Source: Desulfuromusa kysingii (lineage in GTDB: Bacteria > Desulfobacterota > Desulfuromonadia > Desulfuromonadales > Geopsychrobacteraceae). From it: DNA of 64,000 bases. The notes below the pieces were generated by a model. That model had not been told where the DNA came from, did not search any database, and saw only the letters and a program-made list of their open reading frames with translations. The stretch covers positions 1 to 64,000 of the forward strand of contig NZ_FNQN01000009.1 in assembly GCF_900107645.1 (NCBI RefSeq), given 5' to 3'. Shown in pieces: positions 34,828 through 44,192 of this stretch; the stretch's first letter is position 1; every line of letters starts with the position of its first letter. Made by a program: the position numbers and the translations under genes.

Positions 34828-35661
34828 ATGGACCAAGCTCCTGAGCTTACATTGGGCTATATTGCTTACTTGAATTGTGTCCCTTTCTTTCACCACCTTA
34901 AAGATAATGGTTTTCATGGGCGCTTTATAACTGGGGTGCCCTCGGCTTTGAATCAGATGTTGCAACAGGGGCAACTCGATGTCAGTCCTTCATCTTCATT
35001 TGAGTATGCAAGAAACTGGGAGAAATATCTGCTTCTCCCCGGTCATTCCATTTCTTCTGTGGGGAAAGTCGAAAGCGTCCTCCTCTTTTCCTCTGTTGGT
35101 TTGAGGCAATTGTCGGGTCATACGATTGCAATCACCGGTGAATCTGCCACATCAATCAATCTTTTGAGGGTTATTCTGCGTGAGTTCTACCAACTTCATG
35201 ATGTCGATGACAGGGTTCCCGAAGAGTCGATAGAGTTATTAATCGAAGCAGGTCAACCCGCATTGCTTATTGGCGATAGAGCGCTGCATTTAGCCTGTAA
35301 CCTACCTCCAGGGGTCCAGGTTTTTGATCTCGGTGACATCTGGTATCGGCACACGGGTTTGCCATTTGTTTTTGCTCTCTGGATGATCGATCGAAACGCA
35401 CTTGATCTGCATTCATCAGCATTGGCTGAACTCGGCGAGCAACTACTTCAGTCACGTCAGCAACTCATCGGCAATCCCTACTTACATGCCACTGTTATTG
35501 CAAAAAAAGTTGGCCTGAATACAGAGACTATCGTTGATTATTGGAATACAATTGATTATCGTCTTGAAAAAGAGCATTTGCGTGGGCTGCAGCTTTTCTT
35601 TCAATTATGTGAAAAATATCAACTTTTAGAAGGACAACCGGAACTAAACTTTCTTGACTAA
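34828..35661 (+). CDS. mqnA: Chorismate dehydratase MqnA (futalosine menaquinone route)
   Basis: The 277-residue protein has the MqnA pattern LGYIAYLNCVPFFHHL, GVPSALNQMLQQGQLDVSPSSSFEYA, then SVLLFSS and a late SPYLHAT-like NPYLHATVIAKKVGL. It removes water from chorismate to start the futalosine pathway. The other mqn genes are not in the window. Menaquinone would serve anaerobic respiration. Confidence 0.9.
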   Translation: MDQAPELTLGYIAYLNCVPFFHHLKDNGFHGRFITGVPSALNQMLQQGQLDVSPSSSFEYARNWEKYLLLPGHSISSVGKVESVLLFSSVGLRQLSGHTIAITGESATSINLLRVILREFYQLHDVDDRVPEESIELLIEAGQPALLIGDRALHLACNLPPGVQVFDLGDIWYRHTGLPFVFALWMIDRNALDLHSSALAELGEQLLQSRQQLIGNPYLHATVIAKKVGLNTETIVDYWNTIDYRLEKEHLRGLQLFFQLCEKYQLLEGQPELNFLD

Positions 35662-35721
35662 CCGCTCTGGATTGCATCTGTAATCAGAGCGCTGACAGTT
35701 AAAAACAGGAGCATATTGTCT

Positions 35722-36597
35722 ATGATTAAAAGCATGACCGGTTATGGCCGTGGCCACGCTCAAATTGATGGTTTATCATTTTCTGTAGAAATTAAAGCAG
35801 TTAATCACCGTTATGGTGACGTTAATATTAAATCTCCCCGTTTGCTTTCACCCTTGGAAACTGAAATTAAAAAACAGGTTCTGGCGGTTTTGAAACGGGG
35901 CAAGATTGATGTTTTTATCAGCCAAGAGCATGCCGACCAGCTTGCTATCAATCCTGTCGTTGATAAGCAGGTTGCAAGCGCATATATGGAAGCTTTTAAG
36001 AGCCTGAAGGAATATAGCGGTTTGGCTGGTGATATCAGCCTTGAATTTTTGGCGGCTCAAAAGGATGTTTTGGTTTTAAAAGATTTGGAGTTTGATCAGG
36101 ATACTCTGTGGAGCTGTCTGTCGCAGGCACTCCAGAGTGCTTTAACCGCGATTCAGGAAACGCGCCAAAAAGAGGGTCTTGCCACGCAGGTTGATATGGA
36201 GGAGCGATTATCTCTTTTGGCAGAATCAATTGTTGCGATCGAGAAGATAGCGGCACTGGTTCCCGTTGAATGGCAGAAGAAACTACAGGAACGGCTTGCT
36301 CGGCTTGAGGAAAATAGCGGTGACCCGCAACGCGTTGCTCAAGAAATTGCGATTTTTGCGGATCGTTGTGATATCAGCGAAGAAATTACCCGTTTCAATA
36401 GTCATCTGAGTCAGTTTCATGATCTGTTGAAGCAGCAGGACCCTGTCGGAAGACAGCTGGATTTTCTGGTTCAGGAATTAAACCGTGAAACCAACACCAT
36501 GGGTTCAAAGTCTAATGATGCTAACCTGACCCGCCATGTTGTCGCAGTCAAGGCTGAGCTGGAAAAAATACGTGAACAGGTGCAGAACATTGAATAA
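35722..36597 (+). CDS. YicC-family endoribonuclease
   Basis: The 291-residue protein begins with the family hallmark MIKSMTGYGRG and has EIKAVNHRYGDV, plus the C-terminal EEITRFNSHLSQFHDLL and LDFLVQELNRETNTMGSKS blocks. YicC/YloC proteins were recently shown to be endoribonucleases. ATG 35722 is chosen from the hallmark and GGAG. It overlaps gmk slightly, the usual yicC-gmk-rpoZ order. Confidence 0.93.
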   Translation: MIKSMTGYGRGHAQIDGLSFSVEIKAVNHRYGDVNIKSPRLLSPLETEIKKQVLAVLKRGKIDVFISQEHADQLAINPVVDKQVASAYMEAFKSLKEYSGLAGDISLEFLAAQKDVLVLKDLEFDQDTLWSCLSQALQSALTAIQETRQKEGLATQVDMEERLSLLAESIVAIEKIAALVPVEWQKKLQERLARLEENSGDPQRVAQEIAIFADRCDISEEITRFNSHLSQFHDLLKQQDPVGRQLDFLVQELNRETNTMGSKSNDANLTRHVVAVKAELEKIREQVQNIE

Positions 36598-37219
36598 TAA
36601 AAATAGCAAGGAAGGGGTGTTGTTTGTCGTGTCAGCCCCTTCTGGAGCAGGAAAAACCTCTTTATGTCGGGAATTGATTGACAGTATCCCTGATTTACGT
36701 CAATCTATATCGTTTACAACTCGGAACATCCGCGATGGCGAGCAGGATGGTGTGGATTACTTCTTCACCCAAACCGACTCTTTTCAGCGAATGATTGCAG
36801 AGCAACTTCTGGCAGAATATGCTGAAGTCCACGGTAATTATTATGGGACATCGTTGGAAACTCTGAATACTGCTGAAGCAGAAGGCGTTGACCTCCTGCT
36901 AGATATTGATTGTCAGGGAGCAGCCCAGCTTAAGAAAAACTATCGCAGAGGGGTTTTTATATTTATATTACCACCTGACTTTGCTGAACTGAAGAAACGG
37001 CTGTATAATCGTGGAACAGATCATGAGGATGTTATTCAGCGCCGTTTAGAAAATGCTGAACAAGAACTATTGCAGGCCCCATGGTACGACTACCTGGTGA
37101 TAAATGATGATTTCCAGTCAGCTAAAAAGAAGTTGATGGCTATTATTACCGCTGAGCGATGCCGTATGAGTCGAACAACATACCTCTTGAATAATTTTAC
37201 CGTAAAAGGAGATAAATAG
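36590..37219 (+). CDS. gmk: Guanylate kinase
   Basis: Gmk converts GMP to GDP. The protein has P-loop SAPSGAGKTSL, SFTTRNIRDGEQDGVDYFF, YAEVHGNYYGTSLE, DIDCQGAAQLKK and RRLENAEQEL. TTG 36590 gives 209 residues, close to the family length; longer in-frame starts within yicC are less likely. The start is not certain because the ribosome binding site is modest. It abuts rpoZ. Confidence 0.94.
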   Translation: MNNKNSKEGVLFVVSAPSGAGKTSLCRELIDSIPDLRQSISFTTRNIRDGEQDGVDYFFTQTDSFQRMIAEQLLAEYAEVHGNYYGTSLETLNTAEAEGVDLLLDIDCQGAAQLKKNYRRGVFIFILPPDFAELKKRLYNRGTDHEDVIQRRLENAEQELLQAPWYDYLVINDDFQSAKKKLMAIITAERCRMSRTTYLLNNFTVKGDK

Positions 37220-37426
37220 ATGGCACGTGTAACTGTAGAAGATTGTCTTGATGTGATTCCAAACCGGTTTCTTCTGGCAATGGTGGCCGCAAAGAGGGCA
37301 AAGCAACTCTATAAGGGGGCCGAACCTTTGATCGAAAATAAGTCTGGTAATAAAAAGATCGTTGTCGCTCTACGTGAAATTGCTGCGCATAAGATTGAGT
37401 TTAAAATTCCCACAAAAAGACGTTAA
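37220..37426 (+). CDS. rpoZ: RNA polymerase omega subunit
   Basis: The 68-residue protein begins [20 protein letters not shown] and has [18 protein letters not shown], matching omega. It helps fold and assemble the beta' subunit and forms part of the ppGpp site 1 in many Proteobacteria; the rel gene follows. It starts directly at the gmk stop, behind AAAGGAG. Confidence 0.95.
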   Translation: MARVTVEDCLDVIPNRFLLAMVAAKRAKQLYKGAEPLIENKSGNKKIVVALREIAAHKIEFKIPTKRR

Positions 37427-37432
37427 CTAACA

Positions 37433-37467
37433 GGCCCTCTCCGCTGCTGATTCGGTGGCGGAAGGGC
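37433..37467 (+). terminator. Hairpin between rpoZ and rel
   Basis: GCCCT..CCGC and GCGG..AGGGC form a stem with a two-base internal bulge and a 14-base loop. There is no T-run, so it may weaken, not stop, read-through into rel. Confidence 0.35.
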
Positions 37468-37528
37468 GTTTGCTTGATCTGCCCGTCAGAGTGTAGGATC
37501 AAACATCCTGTTTCTTACGGACTCCTTT

Positions 37529-39685
37529 ATGATCACAATTAATGATATCTATGAACAACTAAAAAGCTATTATCCGCAAGCGGATCAGGGGCTCCTGGTC
37601 AGCGCTTGTGAATTTTGTCAACGTGCTCACCATGGTCAGGTCTCTGATGATGGTCGTGACTCCCTACAACACTCCCTTGAAATTGCTTCTATCCTTATCC
37701 GCTTAAAAGTCGATGAAACCACCATCATTGTTGGGATTTTATACGATTCTCTGTCTTCTGGCCTGGTGACGAAAGAGGAATTGTTGTCCACCTTTGGACA
37801 AGCGGTTGTTTCTTTGATTGAAACCGGCACTAAAATCAGCAGTATTCCATATCGTCAAAGTAATCAACAGCACGTTGAGAACTTTCGTAAAATGTTTGTT
37901 TCCATGGCTCGTGATCTGCGCGTTATTCTTGTTTATTTGGCTGTTCGCTTGAATGATATGCGTAATATCAGGCACTTCAAGGGGTCGGAACAGTTGAGCC
38001 GTTCTCGGGAAACTCTGGAAATCTATGCCCCTTTGGCTAATCGATTGGGGATCAGTTGGATTAAAAGTGAACTTGAGGATTTATCGTTGCAGATCCTTGA
38101 ACCCGAAGAATATGACGCTCTTTCTCGGCGGATCACTGCCCACAGGAAGGAACGGGGCGAATATGTCGCCAAGGTTCGGGAGCAAATTTGTGATCTGTTA
38201 CATCAAAATGATTTACAGGGTGAGGTGACTGGCAGATTCAAACATTTTTATTCCGTCTATCGCAAGATGCAACGGACTGGTGTTGGCTTGGATCAGATCT
38301 ATGACCTGACTGCGTTTCGGGTGTTGGTTGATTCCGTCCGGGAGTGTTATGAAGTTTTAGGGATGATTCACGCGACATGGAAACCGATACCAGGACGCTT
38401 CAAAGACTATATCGCTATGCCTAAAGCGAATATGTATCAATCATTGCACACAACCGTTATTGGCCCTTATGCTGAGCGGATGGAGGTGCAGATCCGTACT
38501 CGCGAAATGCATCGAATTGCTGAGGAGGGTGTCGCCGCGCACTGGAAGTATAAGGAAGGTGGCGCTATCCCGGTTACCGGACGAGATGACCAACGGTTTA
38601 ATTGGCTCCGTCAAGTCCTTGAATGGCAGCGAGACGTGAGTACCGAGTGGAATGCCTCAGATACCACTTTTATCGATCTTTTCCCCGAAGAGGTTTATGT
38701 TTTTACGCCGAACGGTGAAGTTAAGGAATTGCCCCAAGGCTCCTGTCCGATCGATTTCGCCTATGCTGTGCATACAGATGTCGGGATGCAATGTGTTGGT
38801 GCCCGCATCAATGGTAAGCTGTGTCCGCTGAAAACTCAGCTCCAGAATGGCGATATCGTTGATGTCCTGACATCGGCACACCAGACACCAAGTAAAGATT
38901 GGTTGGCTTTTGTTAAAACCTCGAAAGCACGTAATAAAATCCGTCATTGGATTAAAGCAGAACAACGGGAGAAGAGTATTGAGATCGGGCGTGAGCTACT
39001 TGAAAAAGAGCTGCGTAAGCATAAGTACAGCTTGAAGAGAGCTTTGTCGCTGGATGGCTTTGCTCAAGCGGTGAACGAATTAGGCTTTAAGGCAGCTGAG
39101 GATATTTTTGCCTCAATTGGCTACGGTAAGCTGTCCCCTGGTCAGATTGTCTCTCATGTCCTGCCGAAAGAAGAGCAGATCAAACAACCTGTAAAAGCTG
39201 GTGCTCTCGGGAAGGTTTTAGAAAAGTTTGGACGTCACAAATCGCAAAGTGCCATTTTAATTGGTGGAATTGATAATGTGATGGTCAGGTTTGCAAATTG
39301 TTGTAACCCCCTTCCGGGAGAACCTGTTATTGGCTTCATCACTCGGGGACGAGGGTTGGCTGTGCATGCAAAGAATTGTCCTCAGGTTCTCGCAAGTGAT
39401 CCAGAGCGTAGGATTGATGTTGAATGGGATATGCATCGCAAAACTACACGACCGGTCAAAATCCGAATCATTTGCTCCGATCAAAAAGGGATGCTTGTTG
39501 GGATTTCCGGTGCTATCGCCGATGCCGATGCAAATATTATTAGCGCCAGCGTCCATTCGCGTGGTGATAAAAAAGGGTCCAATTTGTTTGAAATTGATGT
39601 TGAAAATCTTGAGCATCTAAACCGCGTCATTCGTGAAATAAAGAAAGTAAAGGGGGTTCTTCGAGTTGAGAGAGTCAGGAATTAA
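37529..39685 (+). CDS. RelA/SpoT homologue with degenerate hydrolase domain
   Basis: The 718-residue protein has the full long-RSH layout: HD domain (about 25-155), synthetase (about 215-345: RFKHFYSVYRKM, RFKDYIAMPKANMYQSLHTT, EVQIRTREMH), TGS (about 395-455), zinc-finger/RIS (CCNPLPGEPVIGF) and ACT. The HD site is broken: the usual LLHDVVED reads ILYDSLSSG (His to Tyr72, Glu-Asp to Ser-Ser 76-77) and the LADRLHN Asp is Val139. Synthetase residues (DLTAFR, YQSLH, EVQIRT) are kept. So it is likely a ppGpp synthetase without hydrolase activity, RelA-like. Another hydrolase is expected elsewhere. Confidence 0.9.
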   Translation: MITINDIYEQLKSYYPQADQGLLVSACEFCQRAHHGQVSDDGRDSLQHSLEIASILIRLKVDETTIIVGILYDSLSSGLVTKEELLSTFGQAVVSLIETGTKISSIPYRQSNQQHVENFRKMFVSMARDLRVILVYLAVRLNDMRNIRHFKGSEQLSRSRETLEIYAPLANRLGISWIKSELEDLSLQILEPEEYDALSRRITAHRKERGEYVAKVREQICDLLHQNDLQGEVTGRFKHFYSVYRKMQRTGVGLDQIYDLTAFRVLVDSVRECYEVLGMIHATWKPIPGRFKDYIAMPKANMYQSLHTTVIGPYAERMEVQIRTREMHRIAEEGVAAHWKYKEGGAIPVTGRDDQRFNWLRQVLEWQRDVSTEWNASDTTFIDLFPEEVYVFTPNGEVKELPQGSCPIDFAYAVHTDVGMQCVGARINGKLCPLKTQLQNGDIVDVLTSAHQTPSKDWLAFVKTSKARNKIRHWIKAEQREKSIEIGRELLEKELRKHKYSLKRALSLDGFAQAVNELGFKAAEDIFASIGYGKLSPGQIVSHVLPKEEQIKQPVKAGALGKVLEKFGRHKSQSAILIGGIDNVMVRFANCCNPLPGEPVIGFITRGRGLAVHAKNCPQVLASDPERRIDVEWDMHRKTTRPVKIRIICSDQKGMLVGISGAIADADANIISASVHSRGDKKGSNLFEIDVENLEHLNRVIREIKKVKGVLRVERVRN

Positions 39686-39726
39686 CCCTTTAAACAATAG
39701 CAAATAATTTAATTGTGGAGAGCATT

Positions 39727-40107
39727 ATGAACTTAGTGAAAATTGATACAGCAAAAGCTCCAGCAGCAATCGGGCCTTATTCTCAAGCAATCAAGGCTGG
39801 AGGGTTTCTGTATTGTTCGGGGCAGATTCCTCTTATCCCGTCAACAGGTGATTTGATCTCTGGAGGCATTGAGGAGCAGACAAAGCAGTCACTGAATAAC
39901 TTACAGAATGTTTTGATAGAGGCTGGAGTTGACTTTAATGCCGTCGTAAAGACGACGATTTATTTAACAGACCTCAGCGATTTTGCTACAGTCAATGAAA
40001 TCTATGCTGATTATTGTGGTGAGGTTGCACCGGCAAGAGTCACTGTTCAGGTCGCGGCCCTTCCCAAAGGAGCTTTGATTGAAATAGATGCTATCGCCTG
40101 TGCTTAA
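39727..40107 (+). CDS. ridA: RidA-family enamine/imine deaminase
   Basis: The 126-residue YjgF/YER057c/UK114 protein has APAAIGPYSQAIKAGGFLYCSGQIPL, EAGVDFNAVVKTTIYLTDL, and the catalytic Arg in APARVTVQVAALPKGALIEIDAIA. It detoxifies 2-aminoacrylate-type intermediates. ATG 39727 after GGAGAG is chosen over GTG 39715. Confidence 0.95.
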   Translation: MNLVKIDTAKAPAAIGPYSQAIKAGGFLYCSGQIPLIPSTGDLISGGIEEQTKQSLNNLQNVLIEAGVDFNAVVKTTIYLTDLSDFATVNEIYADYCGEVAPARVTVQVAALPKGALIEIDAIACA

Positions 40108-40138
40108 CACCTTTGCAATTGGGTACAATTGAAACGAC

Positions 40139-40171
40139 AAAAAGGGATGGTCTTTGTGACCATCCCTTTTT
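40139..40171. terminator. Bidirectional terminator between ridA and rpmB
   Basis: AAAGGGATGGTC and GACCATCCCTTT pair perfectly around TTTGT, with A-tract on the left and T-tract on the right, so it can work for ridA on plus and rpmB on minus. Confidence 0.92.
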
Positions 40172-40198
40172 GTTTTAAATTTTGGGTTAACCCTTAAC

Positions 40199-40390
40199 TC
40201 AAACGACTTTCTGTACTTTCCCTGAACGGATACAGCGAGTACAAACCTTGATCGTTTTTACCGAGCCATTTTGCATGGCACGTACTTTTTGCAGGTTTGG
40301 ATTCCACACAGTACGGGTTTTATTGTGTGCATGACTGACGTTGTTTCCAGTCACGGGCTTTTTGCCGCAGATTTCACATTGTTTAGACAT
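40199..40390 (-). CDS. rpmB: 50S ribosomal protein L28
   Basis: The 63-residue protein begins [20 protein letters not shown] and has [11 protein letters not shown], then [10 protein letters not shown]. The CXXC pairs mark the zinc-binding (C+) form of L28. AGGAGGA precedes the ATG. Confidence 0.96.
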   Translation of the reverse strand: MSKQCEICGKKPVTGNNVSHAHNKTRTVWNPNLQKVRAMQNGSVKTIKVCTRCIRSGKVQKVV

Positions 40391-40463
40391 TTCGTCATTC
40401 CTCCTGAAAGTTTCGAACGCGCATTACTAGCACATATTATTTATAGATGCAAATCTTTTCAGG

Positions 40464-40919
40464 TTATTTAGCAGGTAAATTGTCGTTGCTAAAAACCTTT
40501 ATCCCGTTTTTTTTGAGTATCGCTGTCGTGATACCGATCCCCTCGACCTGTTTTTCATGTAAATAAATGCTCTCAGACCCGCAAGAAGGACTACGCTGTT
40601 GTAAAATTGCAAGTTTGCAATTTGTCATCTCCGCAATCTTCAGAGATTCACGGGCACCATGCAGAAAGGTGGCTGTGAGATCATCGTTATGTTCATTAAT
40701 GAGCTTACCGTTACCAGCCAGGACAGAGGCACCATCACCGCAACTGAACCAGCATTTGGGCCGTGGCGTTGGAAGACCCGCCAATTGTTCCGGGCAAATC
40801 GGGATCGGGGTGTAGTGATGGCTCTCGATAAAATCAACCACGGCTTGGCAATAGTTGTCAGTCGCATCGTAGCGTGTGTTTAACCCCAGCAGACAACTGC
40901 TGACGAGGATTGGGCGCAT
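40464..40919 (-). CDS. DUF523 family protein
   Basis: The 151-residue protein begins MRPILVSSCLLGLNTRYDA and has CPEQLAGLPTPRP and LQQRSPSCGSESIY, the cysteine motifs of DUF523. Its biochemical role is unknown to me. ATG 40919 is preceded by AGGAG at the ideal distance; the upstream GTG 40937 overlaps the purN stop. It shares the purMN transcript. Confidence 0.88.
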   Translation of the reverse strand: MRPILVSSCLLGLNTRYDATDNYCQAVVDFIESHHYTPIPICPEQLAGLPTPRPKCWFSCGDGASVLAGNGKLINEHNDDLTATFLHGARESLKIAEMTNCKLAILQQRSPSCGSESIYLHEKQVEGIGITTAILKKNGIKVFSNDNLPAK

Positions 40920-40933
40920 GAATATAGCTCCTG

Positions 40934-41599
40934 TCACTTGTTTAGCGCAGGGTTGATGAGAGCGGAGGTGGCACAGCGACTCTTGTCAATGTAGACTCGT
41001 CTCCCTTCGATCCTGACACGACCTTCCGCAATCCATTGAATGGCTTGCGGATAGATTTGATGCTCCTGTTGCAGAATTCTGGCGGCAAGCGTCTCTTCAC
41101 TATCATCAGGACAGATAGGCACGACGGCTTGAGCAATGATCGGGCCTGTGTCAACTCCGGAATCAACAAAGTGAACCGTGCACCCGGTAAATTTAGCCCC
41201 ATATTCAATTGCCTTGCGCTGCACATGAAGCCCTGGAAATGAAGGGAGCAAAGCTGGATGAATATTGATAATTCTTTGTGGAAATGCATCCAGAAATATT
41301 TCTGAGATGATCCGCATAAAACCGGCCAAGACAATCAATTCAGCTCCGGCATCTTTTAACGTGGTCACGACCGTCTGGTCAAACTCTTCCCGGCTGGCAA
41401 AGACTCTGTGATCGATACAAGCCGTGTTGATACCGGCCCGTTGGGCACGTTGAAGTGCTCCTGCCTCTGGATTGTTGCTGAGAACCAGACAAATATGCGC
41501 GTCCAAAAGCCCTTTTTGGCTCAGGTCAATGATGGATTGCAGGTTCGTTCCACCGCCTGATGCAAGAATAGCTATACGGAGTTTTTTCTTTAATGTCAT
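40934..41599 (-). CDS. purN: Phosphoribosylglycinamide formyltransferase
   Basis: The 221-residue enzyme adds the formyl group from 10-formyl-THF to GAR. It has ILASGGGTNLQSIID, LAGFMRIIS, INIHPALLPSFPGLH with the catalytic Asn/His, and TVHFVDSGVDTGPIIAQ with the catalytic Asp. It lies 26 bp after purM. Confidence 0.96.
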   Translation of the reverse strand: MTLKKKLRIAILASGGGTNLQSIIDLSQKGLLDAHICLVLSNNPEAGALQRAQRAGINTACIDHRVFASREEFDQTVVTTLKDAGAELIVLAGFMRIISEIFLDAFPQRIINIHPALLPSFPGLHVQRKAIEYGAKFTGCTVHFVDSGVDTGPIIAQAVVPICPDDSEETLAARILQQEHQIYPQAIQWIAEGRVRIEGRRVYIDKSRCATSALINPALNK

Positions 41600-41625
41600 T
41601 GGTTTCTACACTTGTACGGGGTTAA

Positions 41626-42669
41626 CTAAACAAGCTCAACAACCGGAGCGTCTGCTGGGGCAATTTCTCCAATTAGGCAAGCTTCCTCACCCAAGCCAGC
41701 AAGTCGACCAATAACATCATCAGCTTCAGCAGGAGAGACAATCAATGCCATGCCAATCCCATAGTTGAAGGTTCGGTACATCTCCTCTTCGGGGATATGA
41801 CCACCTTCACGTATGAGTTCGAAAACGGCCGGTTTTTCCCAGCTGTCTCTTTTGATGATGGCCTTGCACTGTTGAGGTAGAACCCGAGGGATGTTTTCGA
41901 GCAGTCCACCACCAGTAATATGAGCGATCCCTTTAATGTTAAAATCACGAATCAGGTTGAGGATGCTTTTTACATAAATTTTGGTTGGCGTTAGCAACGC
42001 TTGTCCCAGAGTTTGATCCAGTCCGTCTGGTTGAGAGGCCATATCCAGTTGCATTTTTTCGATGAGAATTCTGCGAGCCAGAGAAAATCCGTTGGAATGG
42101 AGTCCACTCGATGAAATGCCGATGATGAGATCACCCTTGGTGATGGACGACCCATCAATGATCTTGTCGTTGTCAACAATACCAACCGAAAAACCCGCCA
42201 AGTCATATTCACCACCTGAGTACATCCCTGGCATTTCGGCGGTCTCCCCACCGAGAAGCGCACAGTTTGCCTGTTTGCAACCCTCGACAATCCCTTTGAC
42301 AACTTCAACGGCTTTTTCTGGTGATAATTTTGCTGTCGCCAGGTAGTCAAGGAAGAACAATGGCTCAGCGCCCTGCACAATAATATCATTGACGCACATG
42401 GCAACCAGATCAATCCCGATGGAATCATGTTGATCCAGCATGAAAGCTAATTTTAACTTGGTCCCCACGCCATCAGTCGCAGCAACTAAGGTTGGACGCT
42501 TATATTTGTTGCTATTGAGGGAAAACAGTCCGCCAAAGCCACCAATGTCAGCAAGGACTTCGGGACGCGATGTCTGCTTTACCAAGGGTTTGATCAGGTT
42601 AACAAAATGGTTTCCAGCGTCAATATCAACACCAGCTTCTTTATAGGTGATGGGTTTGTTCTCGTCCAA
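41626..42669 (-). CDS. purM: Phosphoribosylformylglycinamidine cyclo-ligase
   Basis: The 347-residue AIR synthetase has [60 protein letters not shown] and [18 protein letters not shown]. The start is TTG 42669 with AAGGAG eight bases upstream. It leads a purM-purN-DUF523 unit. Confidence 0.96.
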   Translation of the reverse strand: MDENKPITYKEAGVDIDAGNHFVNLIKPLVKQTSRPEVLADIGGFGGLFSLNSNKYKRPTLVAATDGVGTKLKLAFMLDQHDSIGIDLVAMCVNDIIVQGAEPLFFLDYLATAKLSPEKAVEVVKGIVEGCKQANCALLGGETAEMPGMYSGGEYDLAGFSVGIVDNDKIIDGSSITKGDLIIGISSSGLHSNGFSLARRILIEKMQLDMASQPDGLDQTLGQALLTPTKIYVKSILNLIRDFNIKGIAHITGGGLLENIPRVLPQQCKAIIKRDSWEKPAVFELIREGGHIPEEEMYRTFNYGIGMALIVSPAEADDVIGRLAGLGEEACLIGEIAPADAPVVELV

Positions 42670-42700
42670 TTATAGACTCCTTGGTTGGTAAAAGAGCGGC

Positions 42701-42729
42701 ATTAAAGCACTCAGGTCATGGCTTGTCAA
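42701..42729 (-). promoter_or_regulatory. Sigma-70-type promoter of purMN
   Basis: On the minus strand, TTGACA (42724-42729), a 17-bp spacer and TTTAAT (42701-42706) lie about 30 bp upstream of the purM start. The remaining divergent gap up to rimI has no other clear element. Confidence 0.7.
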
Positions 42730-42866
42730 TGTCGGAGGGGATTGTTCCCTCGATTCGACTCAATATCTGATCTTTCACTGTATTGGTTGGCTTGAATATG
42801 CTAATTTCAGCAGCAAACAACCAAAGTGCTTAATTTTATCACAATTCTAGGCTGGCTGAACAAAAA

Positions 42867-43313
42867 ATGGCAATTAAAAGTCATGTTATCAGGTTAATAT
42901 CAGCGGCGGACCTTGATGCGGTTTTGCTGGTAGAGAAGGACTGTTATTCACACCCCTGGTCGCAGCGACAGTTTGAGCAGGAGTTGGAAAACCCCGTTGC
43001 CTCGATCCTCGTCTATGAGGTTGCTGGGGAGATTGCCGGTTTTATCTGTTACTGGCTCGTGGTTGATGAAATGCAGATACTCAATCTGGCAACTGCTTCA
43101 AATTATCGCCGTCAGGGATTTGCTTTGCTGTTACTGCAAGAGGCCTTGGCCCGCTGTGCGAAAGTTGGATTGGCTTCTGCTTGGTTGGAAGTCAGGTCCG
43201 GAAATGATAGCGCTATCGCGCTCTATCAGCGGTGTGGGTTTGAGCTCAATAGCATGCGGAAATCCTACTATCGTGACGGCGAAGATGCTCTCGTTATGGT
43301 TAAAACTTTTTAA
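42867..43313 (+). CDS. rimI: Ribosomal-protein-alanine acetyltransferase
   Basis: The 148-residue GNAT enzyme has EKDCYSHPWSQRQFEQEL, MQILNLATASNYRRQGFALLLL (acetyl-CoA binding loop) and WLEVRSGNDSAIALYQRCGF, then RKSYYRDGEDALVM. It acetylates the N-terminus of ribosomal protein S18. The ribosome binding site is weak. Confidence 0.9.
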   Translation: MAIKSHVIRLISAADLDAVLLVEKDCYSHPWSQRQFEQELENPVASILVYEVAGEIAGFICYWLVVDEMQILNLATASNYRRQGFALLLLQEALARCAKVGLASAWLEVRSGNDSAIALYQRCGFELNSMRKSYYRDGEDALVMVKTF

Positions 43314-43337
43314 ATTTAAAAATCAGGAGATGGGCCA

Positions 43338-44192
43338 ATGAACAACATCAAGACAATCGTCTTATCGAATCAGGAGATCTCTCCCGGTTACTTCCGCATG
43401 AAAATTTTAGCTCCGGGATACAATAAACTGGCCTCTCCGGGGCAATTTGTGATGTTTCGGGTTCAAAGGTCGTTACCGCCATTGTTGCGACGTCCTTTCG
43501 GGATTTTCAGGATGGGTTTTATGCCTGCAGATTGTGATAATATGCCCCCGAAAGAATTTATTGAGCTTATCTATAAAGTTGTGGGCAGCGGTACCGAAAT
43601 TATGCAGGGACTGCATCAGGGTGATCCCGTTGAACTACTGGGACCTCTAGGTCAGGGGTTTGATCTCGGCGAACCGGACGAAGAAAAAATTCTTGTTGGC
43701 GGTGGTATTGGTCTTGTTCCGCTTTACATGTTGGCAGAAAAAATGGTCGATAACTCCAATGTCTCACTCTTGATGGGAGGGCGTACCCGGGATGATATTA
43801 TTACCGTGACTGAATTTGAACGTTTGGGCGTTGGAACCTATGTCTCAACTGAGGATGGGAGTCTGGGTGAAGAGGGATTGGTTACGCGGGTGTTAGAGCG
43901 GAAGCTTGAAAAATCACCACATGCGACTGTTTTTGCTTGTGGCCCCATGCCGATGATTGCAGCGGTGCAAAAAATTTGTCTGCAATACGACACCCCATTG
44001 CAGGTCTCTCTTGAAGCTCTGATGGCTTGTGGTGTTGGTGCGTGCCTTGGATGTGTTGTTAAGGGGGCCGGGCATACCGATGTGGATCCGCATTATTTGT
44101 GTACTTGTACTCGCGGACCTGTTTTTAAGGCTGAAGAGCTTGATTGGGACAAGGATGAGATGACGGTGAGAACGAGTGGAGGCTGTCGATGA
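43338..44192 (+). CDS. pyrK: Dihydroorotate dehydrogenase electron-transfer subunit
   Basis: The 284-residue flavoprotein has an FAD-binding barrel (LLRRPFGIFRM), NAD domain (ILVGGGIGLVPLYMLAE, FACGPMPMIAAV) and a 2Fe-2S loop (CGVGACLGC...CTC). It passes electrons from PyrD to NAD or another acceptor. AGGAG precedes the ATG; it overlaps pyrD by 4 nt. Confidence 0.93.
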   Translation: MNNIKTIVLSNQEISPGYFRMKILAPGYNKLASPGQFVMFRVQRSLPPLLRRPFGIFRMGFMPADCDNMPPKEFIELIYKVVGSGTEIMQGLHQGDPVELLGPLGQGFDLGEPDEEKILVGGGIGLVPLYMLAEKMVDNSNVSLLMGGRTRDDIITVTEFERLGVGTYVSTEDGSLGEEGLVTRVLERKLEKSPHATVFACGPMPMIAAVQKICLQYDTPLQVSLEALMACGVGACLGCVVKGAGHTDVDPHYLCTCTRGPVFKAEELDWDKDEMTVRTSGGCR

